Source: Ornithodoros turicata (Eukaryota > Arthropoda > Arachnida > Ixodida > Argasidae). From it: a stretch of DNA of 64,000 nucleotides. Under the pieces are notes generated by a model, which was not told the DNA's origin, made no database searches, and saw only the letters and a list, made by a program, of their open reading frames with translations. The stretch is taken from assembly GCF_037126465.1 (NCBI RefSeq), contig NC_088206.1, positions 54,788,841-54,852,840 of the forward strand, given 5' to 3'. Of this stretch, positions 1-10,843 are shown in pieces (positions within the stretch are counted from its first letter, which is position 1; each line of letters opens with the position of its first letter). The position numbers and the translations under genes are program-made.

Positions 1-2041
1 ATGTCACAGCAGCCCAATGTCCTGTACTTTTGCAAAGTTTCGTAACGAACAGCATCCGCACTAGCAAAATTCCGGCGTTACTTTTATCGAAATACTTCTT
101 ATTTCATAGAGAACCTTTGTATTGCATTATCGAGAGACACGGTTTCAAGATAAGCCGTGCCTGATCCTCTATTTCTTGTTGACGTGCATACGTGTCGAGC
201 TAGAACTAGAATTGTGTTGTCAGCGCGTTCGGGGCCGTTTTACGATGAACGTGGTGCAAGTGCTGTTGTATGTAGTCGTTGCTTCTGTTAACTTATCTGT
301 GCAGCCCCAATCATGTTGGAAGGCGTACAGCACACACAGTCTGCTCACCGGAAACTCACAGCCACACAACTGTGTCTTGTTCACGCTTTTCGTTTTGGGG
401 ATCTACATTCCGCAGCTGTTGATGTTTATTACGAACTAGGATGTCGGTGTGGTGTGCCGTATGTACTTTGTTGGACATGCACTACATGTTGGGACAAAAG
501 CTCTTGCATGAGCGTGGTGGGATCCTGATAACTTTCTTCTGCTATGGCAAAAAACAAGGCAGTGTGCAAGCTTATTCTTCCTACGGTGATGTCTCATGCA
601 TTACAGACATTATTCAAATCATCACGAATTATCATCATTATCAATTTCCAACACGTTCCATCCAAATGGCTTGAGGGTATATAGTTCTTGTTATCAAATG
701 AACATTCTCACAAGGGGATTCTATGTTACATTTCATACTATATTGTTAATGGTGTTGAAGTGATAGAATAAAACGCTTGAACAATAAACGAAGAGATTTC
801 ACGTTATGTAATACTAAGTTATTTTCTTCTAAATTTGGGTAACTGAGTACTTAAATATTTCCAGAATTGAATGCATTGACTGAGGTTCGCTAAGCTGTGT
901 GCAAAATTCCAGTAAAATATTAAAATATGTATCAGTACCAAAATAACCTGTGCGCTTCAAATATTTGCACACGCCTTTTTCATTTTGTTGATCTCTAGCC
1001 TGCTTTAGTTTCATATTTTGTAACACATACCCGAGATTGGTCATATACTGTCTGGTCTAGTGAAGCCCAATGGTATTTGACAAAGTAACCGCTGCATGAG
1101 AAACCTATCGGGATACCAGAAAACGTATTTCTAGGTAAATGCACCAGCCAAAGAGTCGAGCGTGTGAAATTTTGTTGACATTCAGTTCCAACACCATATG
1201 ATGTCACTATATAGTGCACAAAGAAGCACATACTGTGAGGAAATTTTGCAGCATTCCCTTTTTGACTTCATTGTCGTATGTATCCCTGTACAGTGTATGA
1301 TTCCTCAGAAACACACACAGTCAAACATTTCAAAAACACGAAAAGGAAACAAACGGAAGGAAGGCCAAACATGATGGTGTGTTGTAAAGCACTGTCTTTT
1401 GCACAGCATTTGTGGTCACATCTGGTGAGGAAGAAAGAAAGAGTTGTCACAGATATATGGGACACATTGTTAAAGGAAGCTATAGTTTGACTGTGTATGT
1501 GCATGTATAAATATACTATACATAGATAGAAGTGTATATTGTTTATTAAAAAAGAGGTGAAAAGGAAACCGTTCCCACTTGCTCAACAGAAGTGGGGAGG
1601 GGGTTGTAGTTCCCCCTCCACTAAGAAGTGTCTATTGTTGTTTGATATTATACTGTTCACGGTTACTCCCAAAACAAAAAAGGGTGAAAAGCAATGAAAC
1701 GAGTATCGAGTAAAAAAAAAAAAAAAAAGAATGTGCAGCATGCTGGTTATTTTGAGGAAAAAAAAAAAGAATTGCAGTTGGGGAGATCTATGCACTGTTG
1801 TCGTTGGGTGTGTGTGTCTTTCGGAGGTGAGGGTCACTTGGGCTTGTAAATAAATACTTTTCTGTCATGTGCTACTCACTTCATTCTCCCAGCCAACTGC
1901 ACCCGGTGCTATGTGTAAGGTAGTGTGGAAAATAAATTTGGGAAACGTGGATGACTCCTGGCTCTCACTTTAGGTAGGAAAATCCATCACCTGCGGCAGG
2001 AGTCAAACCATAAGCACAACCCGGCTTGAAGGATAGAGGTA
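1..2041. other. Unassigned DNA, no gene recognised
   Basis: I see no coding region, transposon end or RNA gene here. Open frames are short and have no recognisable motif. There are A/T homopolymer runs near 1713-1729 and 1760-1768. It is ordinary intergenic sequence as far as I can tell. Confidence 0.5.
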
Positions 2042-2258
2042 CAGCTTGGGACAAAAGTTTATGGAACACTGCACTGGTGTATTTGTTCATCAGAGCGGCC
2101 CTCTGCTAGACATCAGCAAGAGATCGAATAAGAAATGGGTGACCGGCTACTGTCCATCTCTGAGTATGTGTGTCCGCGCTCCTGTTTGCTGCTAGGGAGC
2201 TCTCCATTGATGGAGAAATGCGACACCCTGGTGTTTTGTAAACTTTTGTCCCAAGCTG
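2042..2258. mobile_element. Tc1-like MITE, copy 1
   Basis: A 217-bp non-coding element bounded by inverted ends CAGCTTGGGACAAAAGTTTA and flanked on both sides by TA, the target duplicated by Tc1/mariner transposases. Related copies lie at 6089-6303 (opposite orientation) and 48029-48248. All three have the same termini and similar interiors, including the GACACCCTGGTGTT stretch inside one end. There is no coding capacity, so it would have to be moved by a transposase supplied elsewhere. Confidence 0.85.
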
Positions 2259-2284
2259 TACAATGCTAGTTTCGCGGAAAAAGC

Positions 2285-2600
2285 TAGCTTGCCGATATTG
2301 ACCGTTGGCATATGTTGGCACGTAGTGTCACCGTCACATCTAGTGGGGTCGACGACAGAGGCCATGGGGGGGACCCAAGCAAGCAATGGCCGATGGCCAA
2401 CGGTTGGCAAAAGGTCGGATGACAGTTGGCCAACAATTCTTTCGGCCGTCCAACGTTGGCGCAATGTTGCATATAGTGATAGACAGAGCGAGGTTTGGAA
2501 AGCCGTCGGCCAGGGTACAGATCCGTACCAAGAAACGAGCTCGTTGGCCAAGCACTTGCCAAAGCTTAGACCAATCTCACCTGGGGGAGAGGGTAACGCG
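2285..2600. repeat. TTGGC/GCCAA-rich repeat, copy 1
   Basis: This stretch is packed with TTGGC, GCCAA and TTGGCCAA words (for example near 2394-2412, 2421-2432, 2453-2460, 2508 and 2545-2562). It shares a block reading roughly GTACCAAGAAACRAGCTYGTTGGCC with the segment at 3085-3250. Self-complementary words spread through both copies suggest a palindromic MITE family, but I could not define clean termini. The open frames on both strands come from the repeat and are not called as genes. Confidence 0.45.
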
Positions 2601-3084
2601 TAACGCGGAATGGTGTAGCACTGCATAAGTTCGAGTTTCGAAGGACGAAGTGAATGTCTCAAACCAAAAGCAGTAGGAAACACAGTATCTTCATGGGGAG
2701 TTAATACGACACAAGCAACTCATCATTTTAGTGTTGTTTGTACACACATCGAATTAGACTCACCCTTCATTTTGACTAACAGGCAAACAGGACTCTCGAA
2801 TTTGTGGGAGCTCGCAAGACAACCTTTGTATAAGTATCTGTTCTTCCTCAGGGAGGAATTCTTTGTGAACTGTTTGGTCCTAGTGGCATGCGAGCTTTTA
2901 TGATTCTCCCTTTTTTTTTTTTCCACTTTGAAACGCCGTGCACATTGTTATTTTGTGGGAAATTTATGTGCTTTAAAACGTCATGCTCACTGTCCGTTGT
3001 GGGAAATACGAGGAGCAAACAAAAAATGATCAATCTTTACCTTACGCCACGAAATAATTGTGGAATTGTGTCGCAGGAATGATT
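2601..3084. other. Unassigned DNA between two related repeats
   Basis: No gene or transposon recognised. Contains a T-run near 2911-2922. Confidence 0.4.
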
Positions 3085-3260
3085 TGGTGTGTATCTTGGC
3101 ACAAGCTTGACACAATGTAGGCCGGCCGGTGCTTGGCAAGTGATTGGCCAAAGGTATCCCTATCAAGAAACAAGCTTGTTGGCCGATGACGTTCCAACAA
3201 AGGCCAGGCAGGCCAAGCTTGGCCCAACCTTTGTTTGTGCTTGGAGAGCTTACCTGGTGG
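3085..3260. repeat. TTGGC/GCCAA-rich repeat, copy 2
   Basis: Shares with 2285-2600 the high density of TTGGC/GCCAA words and the segment reading AAGAAACAAGCTTGTTGGCC. Shorter and more diverged than the first copy. Boundaries are approximate. Confidence 0.4.
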
Positions 3261-3989
3261 TTGTGTGGTGGGTCGAGCATCACATCTGTTTTGATATAAA
3301 AAAATAGAACCGCCCAGTCAAAAAAAAATATTTTTTTTCTTGTTGCTATGCCTCTATGCTTCTGTGACTCTTTACAAAACAGCATTGATGATGATATCAT
3401 GGCAGTGACACGTGAAGTGGATGAATCTCCTGAGAAAATAATTGGGAAAAACTGAATCAAGCGTACCGCGAGTGAGACTGAAATCTACAATGGAGACCAA
3501 GCTACCATATCCAAACTACGAGGTCAGATTTTCTGATTTCCTCAAGACATCTTAAAACCTAATAATCGTAATAACAATGTAATAACAATGCATTTTATCC
3601 AACCGCCGCTCAAACTAGACATTGGGTCATCCTATAGCCGACTCGCGTAGGATATACCCAGGATAATCTTGGGGATGTGCATGTGTTATTTTACTGCTCA
3701 TGCCACGCGTACGATACAAAGCTTACGCAAAAGGATATGAAGTGTGTGCCTGTGACACATATAGCATAGTATTCCCAGTTTCAATTGCTCATATAAAGTT
3801 TCCGGGGTCACGCATCTGCTTAACCACAGCAGTGTCTGAAAAAAAAAAAGAAAAAAAAAGAAGCACATATACTGGTATAGCTTTATTGTTAATTCGAGAC
3901 TTATAGAGTCATGAAGGTAGAAAACTAGGATAACTAGCTTCTAGCGCTTCTCTAAGTGGAGAGAGGTTGTAGGTCTGTTGTGACGTTCT
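3261..3989. other. Unassigned DNA
   Basis: No gene or element recognised. Poly-A and poly-T tracts near 3319-3340 and 3840-3860. Confidence 0.4.
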
Positions 3990-4410
3990 TTGCCAAGCGA
4001 TCTACCTGCCGGTGTGGCAGACATATTGCTGGAAAAGAACTTCCTTGGGAATCGTACTGACGTTTGCGGTCAAAAGTCCTTCACTCTTAATATCTGAGAA
4101 TGGATGGGAAGGAAAAGGGTACGTCATGATGTCGCCTATCCACGTGATCACGTGACTCTTGACGTAGACTGGCACCGCCAACACGAGCTGAGATGAAAGG
4201 CACGGGGAATTTTGCCGACGTCACGCGTGGATCGCGCCGGCCGTTTGCGGCTGATCTCCCACTGTTTTTGTAAATTTCATTGCACAGTTATAAACGTTGC
4301 ACAGCGAAAATATTTTGCAGACTCCTGATGGACAAGTTTGACGAACGAGACAGGGTTTTGTACCATGTTAAATGTCACCTCATTGCTTATTCAGCCAGTA
4401 AAACGTACGA
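3990..4410 (+). repeat. Dispersed repeat shared with 37680-38110
   Basis: Two segments about 33 kb apart align over roughly 400 bp in the same orientation. Shared blocks include GACGTCACGCG, ACTGTTTTTGTAAATT, GAAAATATTTTG and, at the distal end, GAGACAGGGTTT followed by CATGTTAAATGTCA. No protein domain is encoded by either copy. I cannot tell whether it is a retroposon body, an LTR fragment or a segmental duplication. Boundaries are where similarity fades by eye. Confidence 0.6.
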
Positions 4411-5408
4411 TAATTCAGAGTCTGTTAGTTTACGCAATGAAACGCAGTGTATACTTCAGACTACTGCATTTCATATTGTGGACCCTGGCGAACATTGGTC
4501 ACCACGCGGCAACAGAGGCTGTGGGTGCGACACCTTCCGCAGCAGAACGCAAGGAGTTCGCCCGAGGCCCGAGCTCAACGTTTTCGGACGCACGCGGCGC
4601 AAGCCGCCCCGCAAGCGGAGAGACAAACGCAGACTTTCACGCATGCGTGTTGAATCGAATTTCAACATGACCGCTGTTAACATGGAGGTCGCAAAAAAAA
4701 AAAAAAAAAAAAGGAAAAAGAAAGAAAAAGAAGAAAGAGAGGGAGAGAGATGCACGATTTATTACACTTTCATTGAGACTGACAGCAGTTTGTGGTCATC
4801 CCGGACTCAAACGTTCACTTCAAAGCTTTCCGCCTCCTTCGTGAAGACGGACGTCACGACAGACGCGCATTTGCTGGCACGTGCCCGCATGTATGTGAAC
4901 AGTCCAGCGGATTGTTTATGTTGCCGGGATTCGCACGCAGTGAAACGCAGTAGTGTGAACCATGTGAATGCCACCGAACACTGGGAGCGACATTGGGCGA
5001 TGCATGACGTATACACCGACTACCACTAAAACATGGCAGCCCCGCACAGTACTCTTGGGTTTAATCAAAACTACGCCCTTACCTTCAGGCTGGGAGGGGG
5101 TCTGCCTGCCATCAGCATTCACGTTATGACTAAACTTGTAAAGGAAGTGCGTATTTCGTAACATTCCGTGTTCGTGGTGGGAAACAGATTTTCGTATCAA
5201 GGTGCCTCAGCAACTGCAACTGCTATATACGTATGCCTAGTCGAAGGTAAGTGACGCATTTGTTTTAGACTTACCTAGCAAGCTGCAGTCTCCGTTTGAA
5301 ATTTCTAAGCGCATGTAGAGGACAATAGAACGAGTATTTGAATGGGACGCAAAAAGCTCTACTTGGTCGCTTCATAGCAATGGCAACGGTATAAAACCTG
5401 TCGTAATA
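4411..5408. other. Unassigned DNA with one low-complexity ORF
   Basis: An ORF spanning 4280-5029 (plus) runs through the end of the dispersed repeat and a long A/G tract (about 4691-4750), giving a Lys/Arg/Glu-rich block. It has no domain I recognise and no homologous frame in the related copy at 37.7-38.1 kb, so I do not call a gene. Confidence 0.4.
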
Positions 5409-5545
5409 TAATAGAATAACTGCTGCAAAGAACGACGACAAGCGTAAGAGCAGACCTGTACGACACAAGCATTGTGTGCCTTGTTCCCCCTTCTTCCTTG
5501 TTCTTCTTGTTCTTGTCGTCGTTCTTTGCAGCAGTTATTCTATTA
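5409..5545. repeat. Perfect 34-bp inverted repeat with 69-bp loop
   Basis: Arms 5409-5442 and 5512-5545 are exact reverse complements (one arm ends in GACGACAAG, the other begins with CTTGTCGTC). The loop is 69 bases and ends in a pyrimidine-rich TTCTTCTTGTTCTTG stretch. As RNA it would form a long hairpin. A small foldback element or a locally duplicated and inverted segment are both possible. Confidence 0.8.
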
Positions 5546-5765
5546 TGTCTATGTTGTACCAACTACCCCAATAGAGCCCTGTGATTTAATACCTGTCGGT
5601 ATATGGTTTCGCCAGTGACTCTATAGTTTAGCCCCTGCAGGTTGAGATGAATACTACAGCATTTCTCATTTCCCCCAACGGCTGATGGACCTCGCATTAA
5701 CTTTCCGAAATGAAGTAAGAATAACACCGTGATCGCGCAAACATTTGCTGAAATTCTACCTGCCA

Positions 5766-5905
5766 GCGTGGCGGCATATGTTTCTCGGGGGGGAACTGTG
5801 CCGAGATTTGCCCTGAAGTGTCTGAGAGAAAACCCAGGAAGAACACTCAGGCAGCATAGCCGGCGCCCAGATTTGAACCCGGGTCACCTCTTAGTCTAGG
5901 CGTGG
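5766..5905 (-). mobile_element. tRNA-derived SINE, 5' (head) part
   Basis: On the minus strand a tRNA-like head with the B-box word GGTTCAAATC (near 5875) is followed by a body containing GGCGCCGGCTATGCTGCC, a CCTGGGTTTTC block and CGGCACAGTTCCCCCC. The body resembles what precedes GGCACAGTTC in the copies at 36975-37175 and 49960-50145. Bodies of this kind are, to my knowledge, abundant in tick genomes. This copy keeps the head and loses the 3' part. Confidence 0.65.
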
Positions 5906-6088
5906 AAGGCGATCATCTTTAGTGGTAAGCGCGGTAATATCGACAGTATCTGCATCCACACGGTACCCGCGCTTCTGGGATCCGCAACCGCGCTGCTTGA
6001 AATACCGCACAAAAATCCGCGCATCCGCACTTGTCCGCACATCCGCGATCATTAATTGTATTCGTATAGTTTTTAACTTCTGAGCGTA

Positions 6089-6303
6089 CAGCTTGGGACA
6101 AAAGTTTGCGAAACACCAGGGTGTCGCATTTCTCTATTTGAGTGAAAGCCTAGCAGCAAACGGGAGCAGACACACATAGGTACTGAGAGATGGATGTAGA
6201 GTAGACGGACACCCGTTTCTTATTCAACCTCTTCCTGATATCTAGCAGGGGGCCGCCCCGATGAAGTAATACGCCAGTGCCGTGTGCTTTTTGTCCCAAA
6301 CCG
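6089..6303. mobile_element. Tc1-like MITE, copy 2
   Basis: A 215-bp copy of the family at 2042-2258, in inverse orientation, flanked by TA on both sides. The left end is CAGCTTGGGACAAAAGTTT; the right end is decayed (TTTTTGTCCCAAACCG). Confidence 0.8.
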
Positions 6304-6877
6304 TACAAGCTATTTAGGAGTGTTATTTCATCAACAGTTGTCCACTAGTAACAGTTAACTGCACAACAATTAACGGCATTTTGGACACGCCACTTTGGAA
6401 CATCGGCAGAGCAGGCTAGTGCTTCCATCCGCAGAGGCGCATGCGGATCTATCCGCATCTTAACCGCGCGGATTTTTAACGTTCAATTTCCACCATCAAA
6501 TCAGGATGTCGCACGGATATCTGCGCGGATACGTGGATATAACCGCGCACGCCTCGATTATCATCTTAGCCACTACGCCATCGGAGCTGGTACACATTTG
6601 CTGAAGTAAACCGAAATGCAATAGAGGGTAGGTAATGTACAAGAGTACAAGTGCCGTTGAAGGTTGATCGAAACTTTTATTTCTTTAAATTGGAAAATTC
6701 GGGGAAGCACCGTCAGTTTTTCAAAGTATTCACCGTGCGCATCTAGACACTGCTGCCATCGCTGTGGCAACTCTTTGATGCTTATTGCGTAGAAAGAAGT
6801 GGGTCACTGCAGGACATCTTTCTGGATGGCTTCATCTGCATGTGTGGAGCGTCTTTCCTCCGACGTGCTCTTAAGGA

Positions 6878-7498
6878 CAGGGTTGAAAAAAATCCGGGTA
6901 GTTTTAAAAAGATCCTCTCCAGTGGGCTTTTTTGGATAAACCCCGGATATTTTTGGAGAATATAGACCAGCCTAGAAACGTGACGCAGAGTAAAAACAAA
7001 TGTGTTTTGCTGTTCTTCTTGATTTCGGGTGACCTCTCATAGTGTCGGTTTATGAAACTGCCTGTCCCGGTAACATTGAATGAGTGTCCATTGTTTTCCG
7101 AAAGGTGGAGTCCCATGCACGCGTGGGTGAATGGTGTAGACGCTACACGGCTGGATTAGCTGTCGTACTTCAGTTAACATGCCTCCATCAGTAAACAGAA
7201 GAAAGCCTCTCCCTGAATGGGCAGAAGCAGAAGAAAACGGGAAAAAGTTAAATCTGAAAAGTTCAAAAAGTCAAGTTACAAAGTTAAAAAAGTTAGAATT
7301 TAATGTAATTAACCTGGGCTTTTGTAAACAGCCAACACTACAATAAAATAAAGTGGAAATTTTCCGTGTGACGTTGAGTTAAGATTGTCTTTCACGTGGC
7401 ATCTGGACAAAATCTCTAAAAAGTCCGGATTAAATTGTGTGGATAAAAAAAAAAAATGCACCAGATAAAATCTATGTGGATTAAATCTAAACAACCCC
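6878..7498. mobile_element. hAT-like MITE inside the mariner pseudogene
   Basis: Ends CAGGGTTG and CAACCCC are inverted, with further complementary T/A-rich sequence inside. Flanks CTTAAGGA (left) and GCTAAGGA (right) match at 6 of 8 positions, fitting a decayed 8-bp hAT target duplication. Removing it joins the mariner SDYHL motif to the C-terminal region. No coding capacity. Confidence 0.65.
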
Positions 7499-8872
7499 GC
7501 TAAGGAGGCCAAATGGTAATCGCTTGGGGCTAAATCTGGGGTGTAAGGGGCATGGGGCAAAACCACCAAGCGCGTTTCGGCCAGGGTTGCTACCGTTAGA
7601 TTCGCCGTGTGAGGCCGGGCATTGTCGTGAAGAGGAATGACTCTTCCGGACAACATTCGATGCATTTTTTTGCGAATTGCATTTCGCACGCACCCGTTAT
7701 CAACGTGGAGTAGTACTCGCCAGGCATTAAGTTACCATTACCGTGGGCGAAGAAGGCCAGGGGAGGGGGCGCCCCCCCCCCGTGGAGCTTCAAGGTCACG
7801 TGTGAAAATTGTGCACTCTTGTTCATAGGTCGTCATGATTTTTCTTAGATGTCATATGAACATGTGAACACCCACACAGGAAAAGAGGTGAGGGGATTGC
7901 ATGTTTTGCCCCCTCCCCCCACTGGAAGCACTTTGTCCCCCCTGAAAAACTCCTGGGAACGCCCATGATCGTGACCCCTTGCTCCAAGAAGTCAAGATGG
8001 ATTACACCCCGCATGTCCCAGAAGGCTGTTCCCAGGGACTTCCTTGCAGGCGGCCGCACCTTGCTTGTTTTGGCGGGGTGTGTGTGGGGGGGGGGGGTAG
8101 GGGGGGAGCCTTATGTCGCCATTCCATGCTGCTTCTTTTTATCTCCGGGGCGAAAAGATGCAACCAGGATTCATCACATGTGATGATTTATTGCAAAAAT
8201 TCCTTCCCCTCGGATTAAAGCAGGTTCAGCAGCTGCTCAGAGACTGCAACGCGCGCTCCCTTCTGGTCACAAGTCAGGTGTCGGGCAGCGCCGGCGTCTA
8301 CTTTTTGGTCCGGGGGGGGGGGGGGGGGGGACACTCCGAGATTTACGCCTCCCTCCGCCCGTACCACCCAACTTCTTTGGCCGTGCGTTCCGTGGGTGAT
8401 CCCTAAGCACATGGTGTCCCCAAACGAAACACGGCACAACGGAATGAATGAAAAGCGTACCATACGGCATCCATGGAACCTTTGATATATTCTATTGAAA
8501 CGATAGGCTTGTACACAATGCCTTAATATATGCCTTGCAAAGAGCACACTTGTGACGGGCTAACAAGGCAGCAGAGCCTTACAGCGACAGACGACTGTCA
8601 TCGGTTTGTGGGACGCCAAACGCCGTGAACTCCCAGCCATCCGGCCGTCATTTTTGCGCCCCCTCGACGGACGTCTGGAGGACAATTGCCCCCACTGCCC
8701 CCCGTAGACGCCAGTCCTGGTGTCGGGGAACCCATCTTGTACAGACTTTGCGGAACCGTAAGTGCTCGTGAATGATTGTCGCCACACTGCTGCCGACACT
8801 AATATTACGCTGGGCTGCAATGTCCCGAACTGTTACTCACCGGTTCTCGAGGATAGCGAGGATAGTTCTGGA

Positions 8873-9033
8873 CAGTGCGGATCCAAGGAGGGGGGGGGGA
8901 GGGGGGCAATCGTCCCCCCCCCAAAAAAAACGTCAGTTTATACATTGGATTTCCGTCTCCCCTCCCTCCCCCACTACGCGCTCCGACAAAGAAACCGCCC
9001 CCCCCTCAAACCGAGGGTCTGGATCCGCCTCTG
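8873..9033. mobile_element. Short hAT-like MITE with CAGNGGCGGATCCA ends
   Basis: Starts CAGTGCGGATCCA and ends TGGATCCGCCTCTG, which are inverted repeats of each other. Flanks GTTCTGGA and GTATTGGA match at 6 of 8 positions. The interior has a G-run and a C-run. It interrupts the N-terminal part of the mariner pseudogene. Confidence 0.65.
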
Positions 9034-9117
9034 GTATTGGAGCTAGCTTCTCTGAACGCCTGCGATGTTCACTGGCGTGACTGCAGTGGGACGAACGTGT
9101 CCATTTGTTTCATTCAT

Positions 9118-10080
9118 CGCCATATCCCGTCCTTCGCCAAACTGTCTGCACTATTCGTATACTCTTCCCCTTGACATCGTTTGCTTCCCGTACTGTATTT
9201 GTGACCTTTGAAAAATCTCAGCTGGTTTGATGTTCTCCTCCACAAGGAACTTTAACAAGGAACAGGATTATGCATCGCTGTTCCACAGCTATATAGACAC
9301 ACTGCATGTTCGCAGCCATGATAGCTGCCACTGCTGCACGTGCCGGTTCTTGTAGAAAGCTTCGGGACAGAATCATTGTAATATGCTACTATACTCGTGT
9401 TCAACTTAAGAAGGAAAAGAAATCTAGTCCGTCATCTACATACGCCGTTGGAGATAGCGAGACACAATAGCGCACCAGGAGAGATAGTGCAGCCATGCAT
9501 GGGGGAGGGCTCGCGTACTGTCATAGGGCTCGCGTACTGTCATGCGGCCAATCTTAACAGCCAATACGGTAGCAGAGTGAGTGTAATGGATTACATTGTC
9601 TGGCGGAGGAGGGAGAGTGACGTCTCTGTGCCCCTGCCATCCTATCTGCGGCGGAGTTTAATATTCTGAGAGCTGACGGACTACATTTCTTTTCCTTCTT
9701 AAGATGAACAAGACTATAGAGATTGACTTATGGGCCGGGCTTGGCCACTCACAGCATCTCCCACGCACCGGACCTAGGCCATTCTTCGCCAGCCTTTGCT
9801 AGCATTCCGTGCTGCATCCAAGAACTGAAAAATGAATGAAGGCTGAAAGGCTGAATGAATGAAGAATTTCGCGTCTCGCTAAATCACCTAGCTTTCGCTA
9901 GCTTCGGATGCTCAGCGAAGAGAAACGAACTGTGCATTTCACCGTCTAAGATATGCTGCATTTTCAATGGATTGCGCTCTCATAAACTATGCAGAACGGC
10001 TGATGATCATGATACTTCGCAATCCGGAGAAAACCTGGCTGGCAGAGTGTTTACAAAATGCCAAGTATCTCCTACCGGTC
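9118..10080. other. Unassigned DNA
   Basis: No gene recognised. ATGAATGAA-type words recur near 9820-9865 and CTCGCGTACTGTCAT is duplicated in tandem around 9508-9542. Confidence 0.4.
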
Positions 10081-10088
10081 GTCCTAAC

Positions 10089-10243
10089 CAGGAGCGGATC
10101 TAGAGGGGGGGGGGGGGTCTGGATGTCCTGACCCCCTCCTCAATTTCAGTCTTCACATAGTGTTTAATTGGCCCTAGATCGCGCGCATAACATGCTGTCT
10201 ATGGATGGAACCCCTCCTAAGAAAAATCCTGTATTCACCCCTG
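10089..10243. mobile_element. hAT-like MITE with near-perfect 8-bp target duplication
   Basis: A 155-bp element starting CAGGAGCGGATCTAG and ending GTATTCACCCCTG, flanked by GTCCTAAC (10081-10088) and GTCCTATC (10244-10251), which match at 7 of 8 positions. An 8-bp duplication and CAGGGG-type ends fit hAT. Non-coding, with an internal G-run. Confidence 0.75.
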
Positions 10244-10251
10244 GTCCTATC

Positions 10252-10738
10252 GTCCTCCTGTCCCCTACTAAAAGCACAGACTGCAAAGGGTGACTGGTAG
10301 CTATGCACATGCTGTTAAAGGGATTCTTCGGAACAAAATCGGTTGCAGGCTTCTTTTACGATTATTGACATGTTTCGGACGCAGTTACGGAATATCTCGG
10401 CTTGAAACGGCGCAGACGTCACAAAAATAATTTTTGAAATGTGGGGAGCGGCGGCTCTGAGCGGCCGCTGGAAGAACGTGTTGCAAGCAACACTGGGCGG
10501 CCGTCCTGCATCACTGGGCACTGGGTATGCGTCCGCTTGATCTGTGCTTGTGTGCATTCAACGCCTTGTAGTTTTCAACATTTTTTGTGCAACAATGAGT
10601 GATAATTGTCGCGACACACGCATACTTCTGCTACATCTACATACCCTGTGACGTCATTCGTGTGCAGGCGCTCTGGGAAAGGGAAGTTTTGGCTGCCTCC
10701 TCCTCCGACTGTGGTTCCGATTTAGATTAGCTGATATT
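10252..10738. other. Unassigned DNA with a 80-residue minus-strand frame
   Basis: A minus-strand open frame (10315-10557) has a stretch reading AAPHISKIIFVTSAPFQAEIF. I have no assignment for it, and it looks to me like a repeat-borne frame. No other feature seen. Confidence 0.3.
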
Positions 10739-10843
10739 TCCGCATAATACATCGCGTAGGAGGGTAACCATATCCATAGCCGGTATTTGGTGGCCAATAT
10801 CCAAAAGCGGCATGCAATAATTTTTTTCAAAGATCGTTCCGAA
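10739..10843. repeat. Left remnant of the 151-bp satellite array
   Basis: About 105 bp matching the 151-bp unit of the array at 13379-14165 (ATCGCGTA, CCATATCCATAGCCGGTATTTGG, CATGCAATAATTTTTTTC, GATCGTTCCGAA). It ends at the LINE 3' end, so array and remnant were one locus before the LINE inserted. Confidence 0.85.

Larger units (their letters stand above)
6700..9117 (-). pseudogene. mariner transposase pseudogene (DD34D type), broken by two MITEs
   Basis: Reading the minus strand from about 9117 downward, all the landmarks of a mariner transposase appear but in shifting frames. There is an N-terminal helix-turn-helix region with VRDIAAQRNISVGSS and HEHLRFRKVCTRWVPRH (about 8700-8830). Next come LTCDQKGARVAVSEQLL (near 8225-8275) and ITCDESWLHLFAPE, which carries the first catalytic Asp (about 8140-8180). 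These are followed by FWDMRGVIHLDFLEQGVTI (near 7970-8030), HDNARPHTA with the second Asp (about 7610-7640) and YTPDLAPSDYHL with the third Asp (about 7515-7550). The C terminus LPQRWQQCLDAHGEYF lies near 6720-6775. Frameshifts, stops and G-runs make it non-functional. A MITE at 6878-7498 lies just after the third Asp motif and another at 8873-9033 lies in the N-terminal part. Confidence 0.85.

Noticed and set aside
4280..5029. 249-codon plus-strand ORF as a host gene
   Set aside because: It crosses a dispersed repeat and an A/G tract, has no domain, and the related copy at 37.7-38.1 kb has no matching frame.
5875..5885. Functional tRNA gene from the B-box word
   Set aside because: The word belongs to a SINE head; no complete cloverleaf with anticodon arm is present. 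The same holds for 36487.
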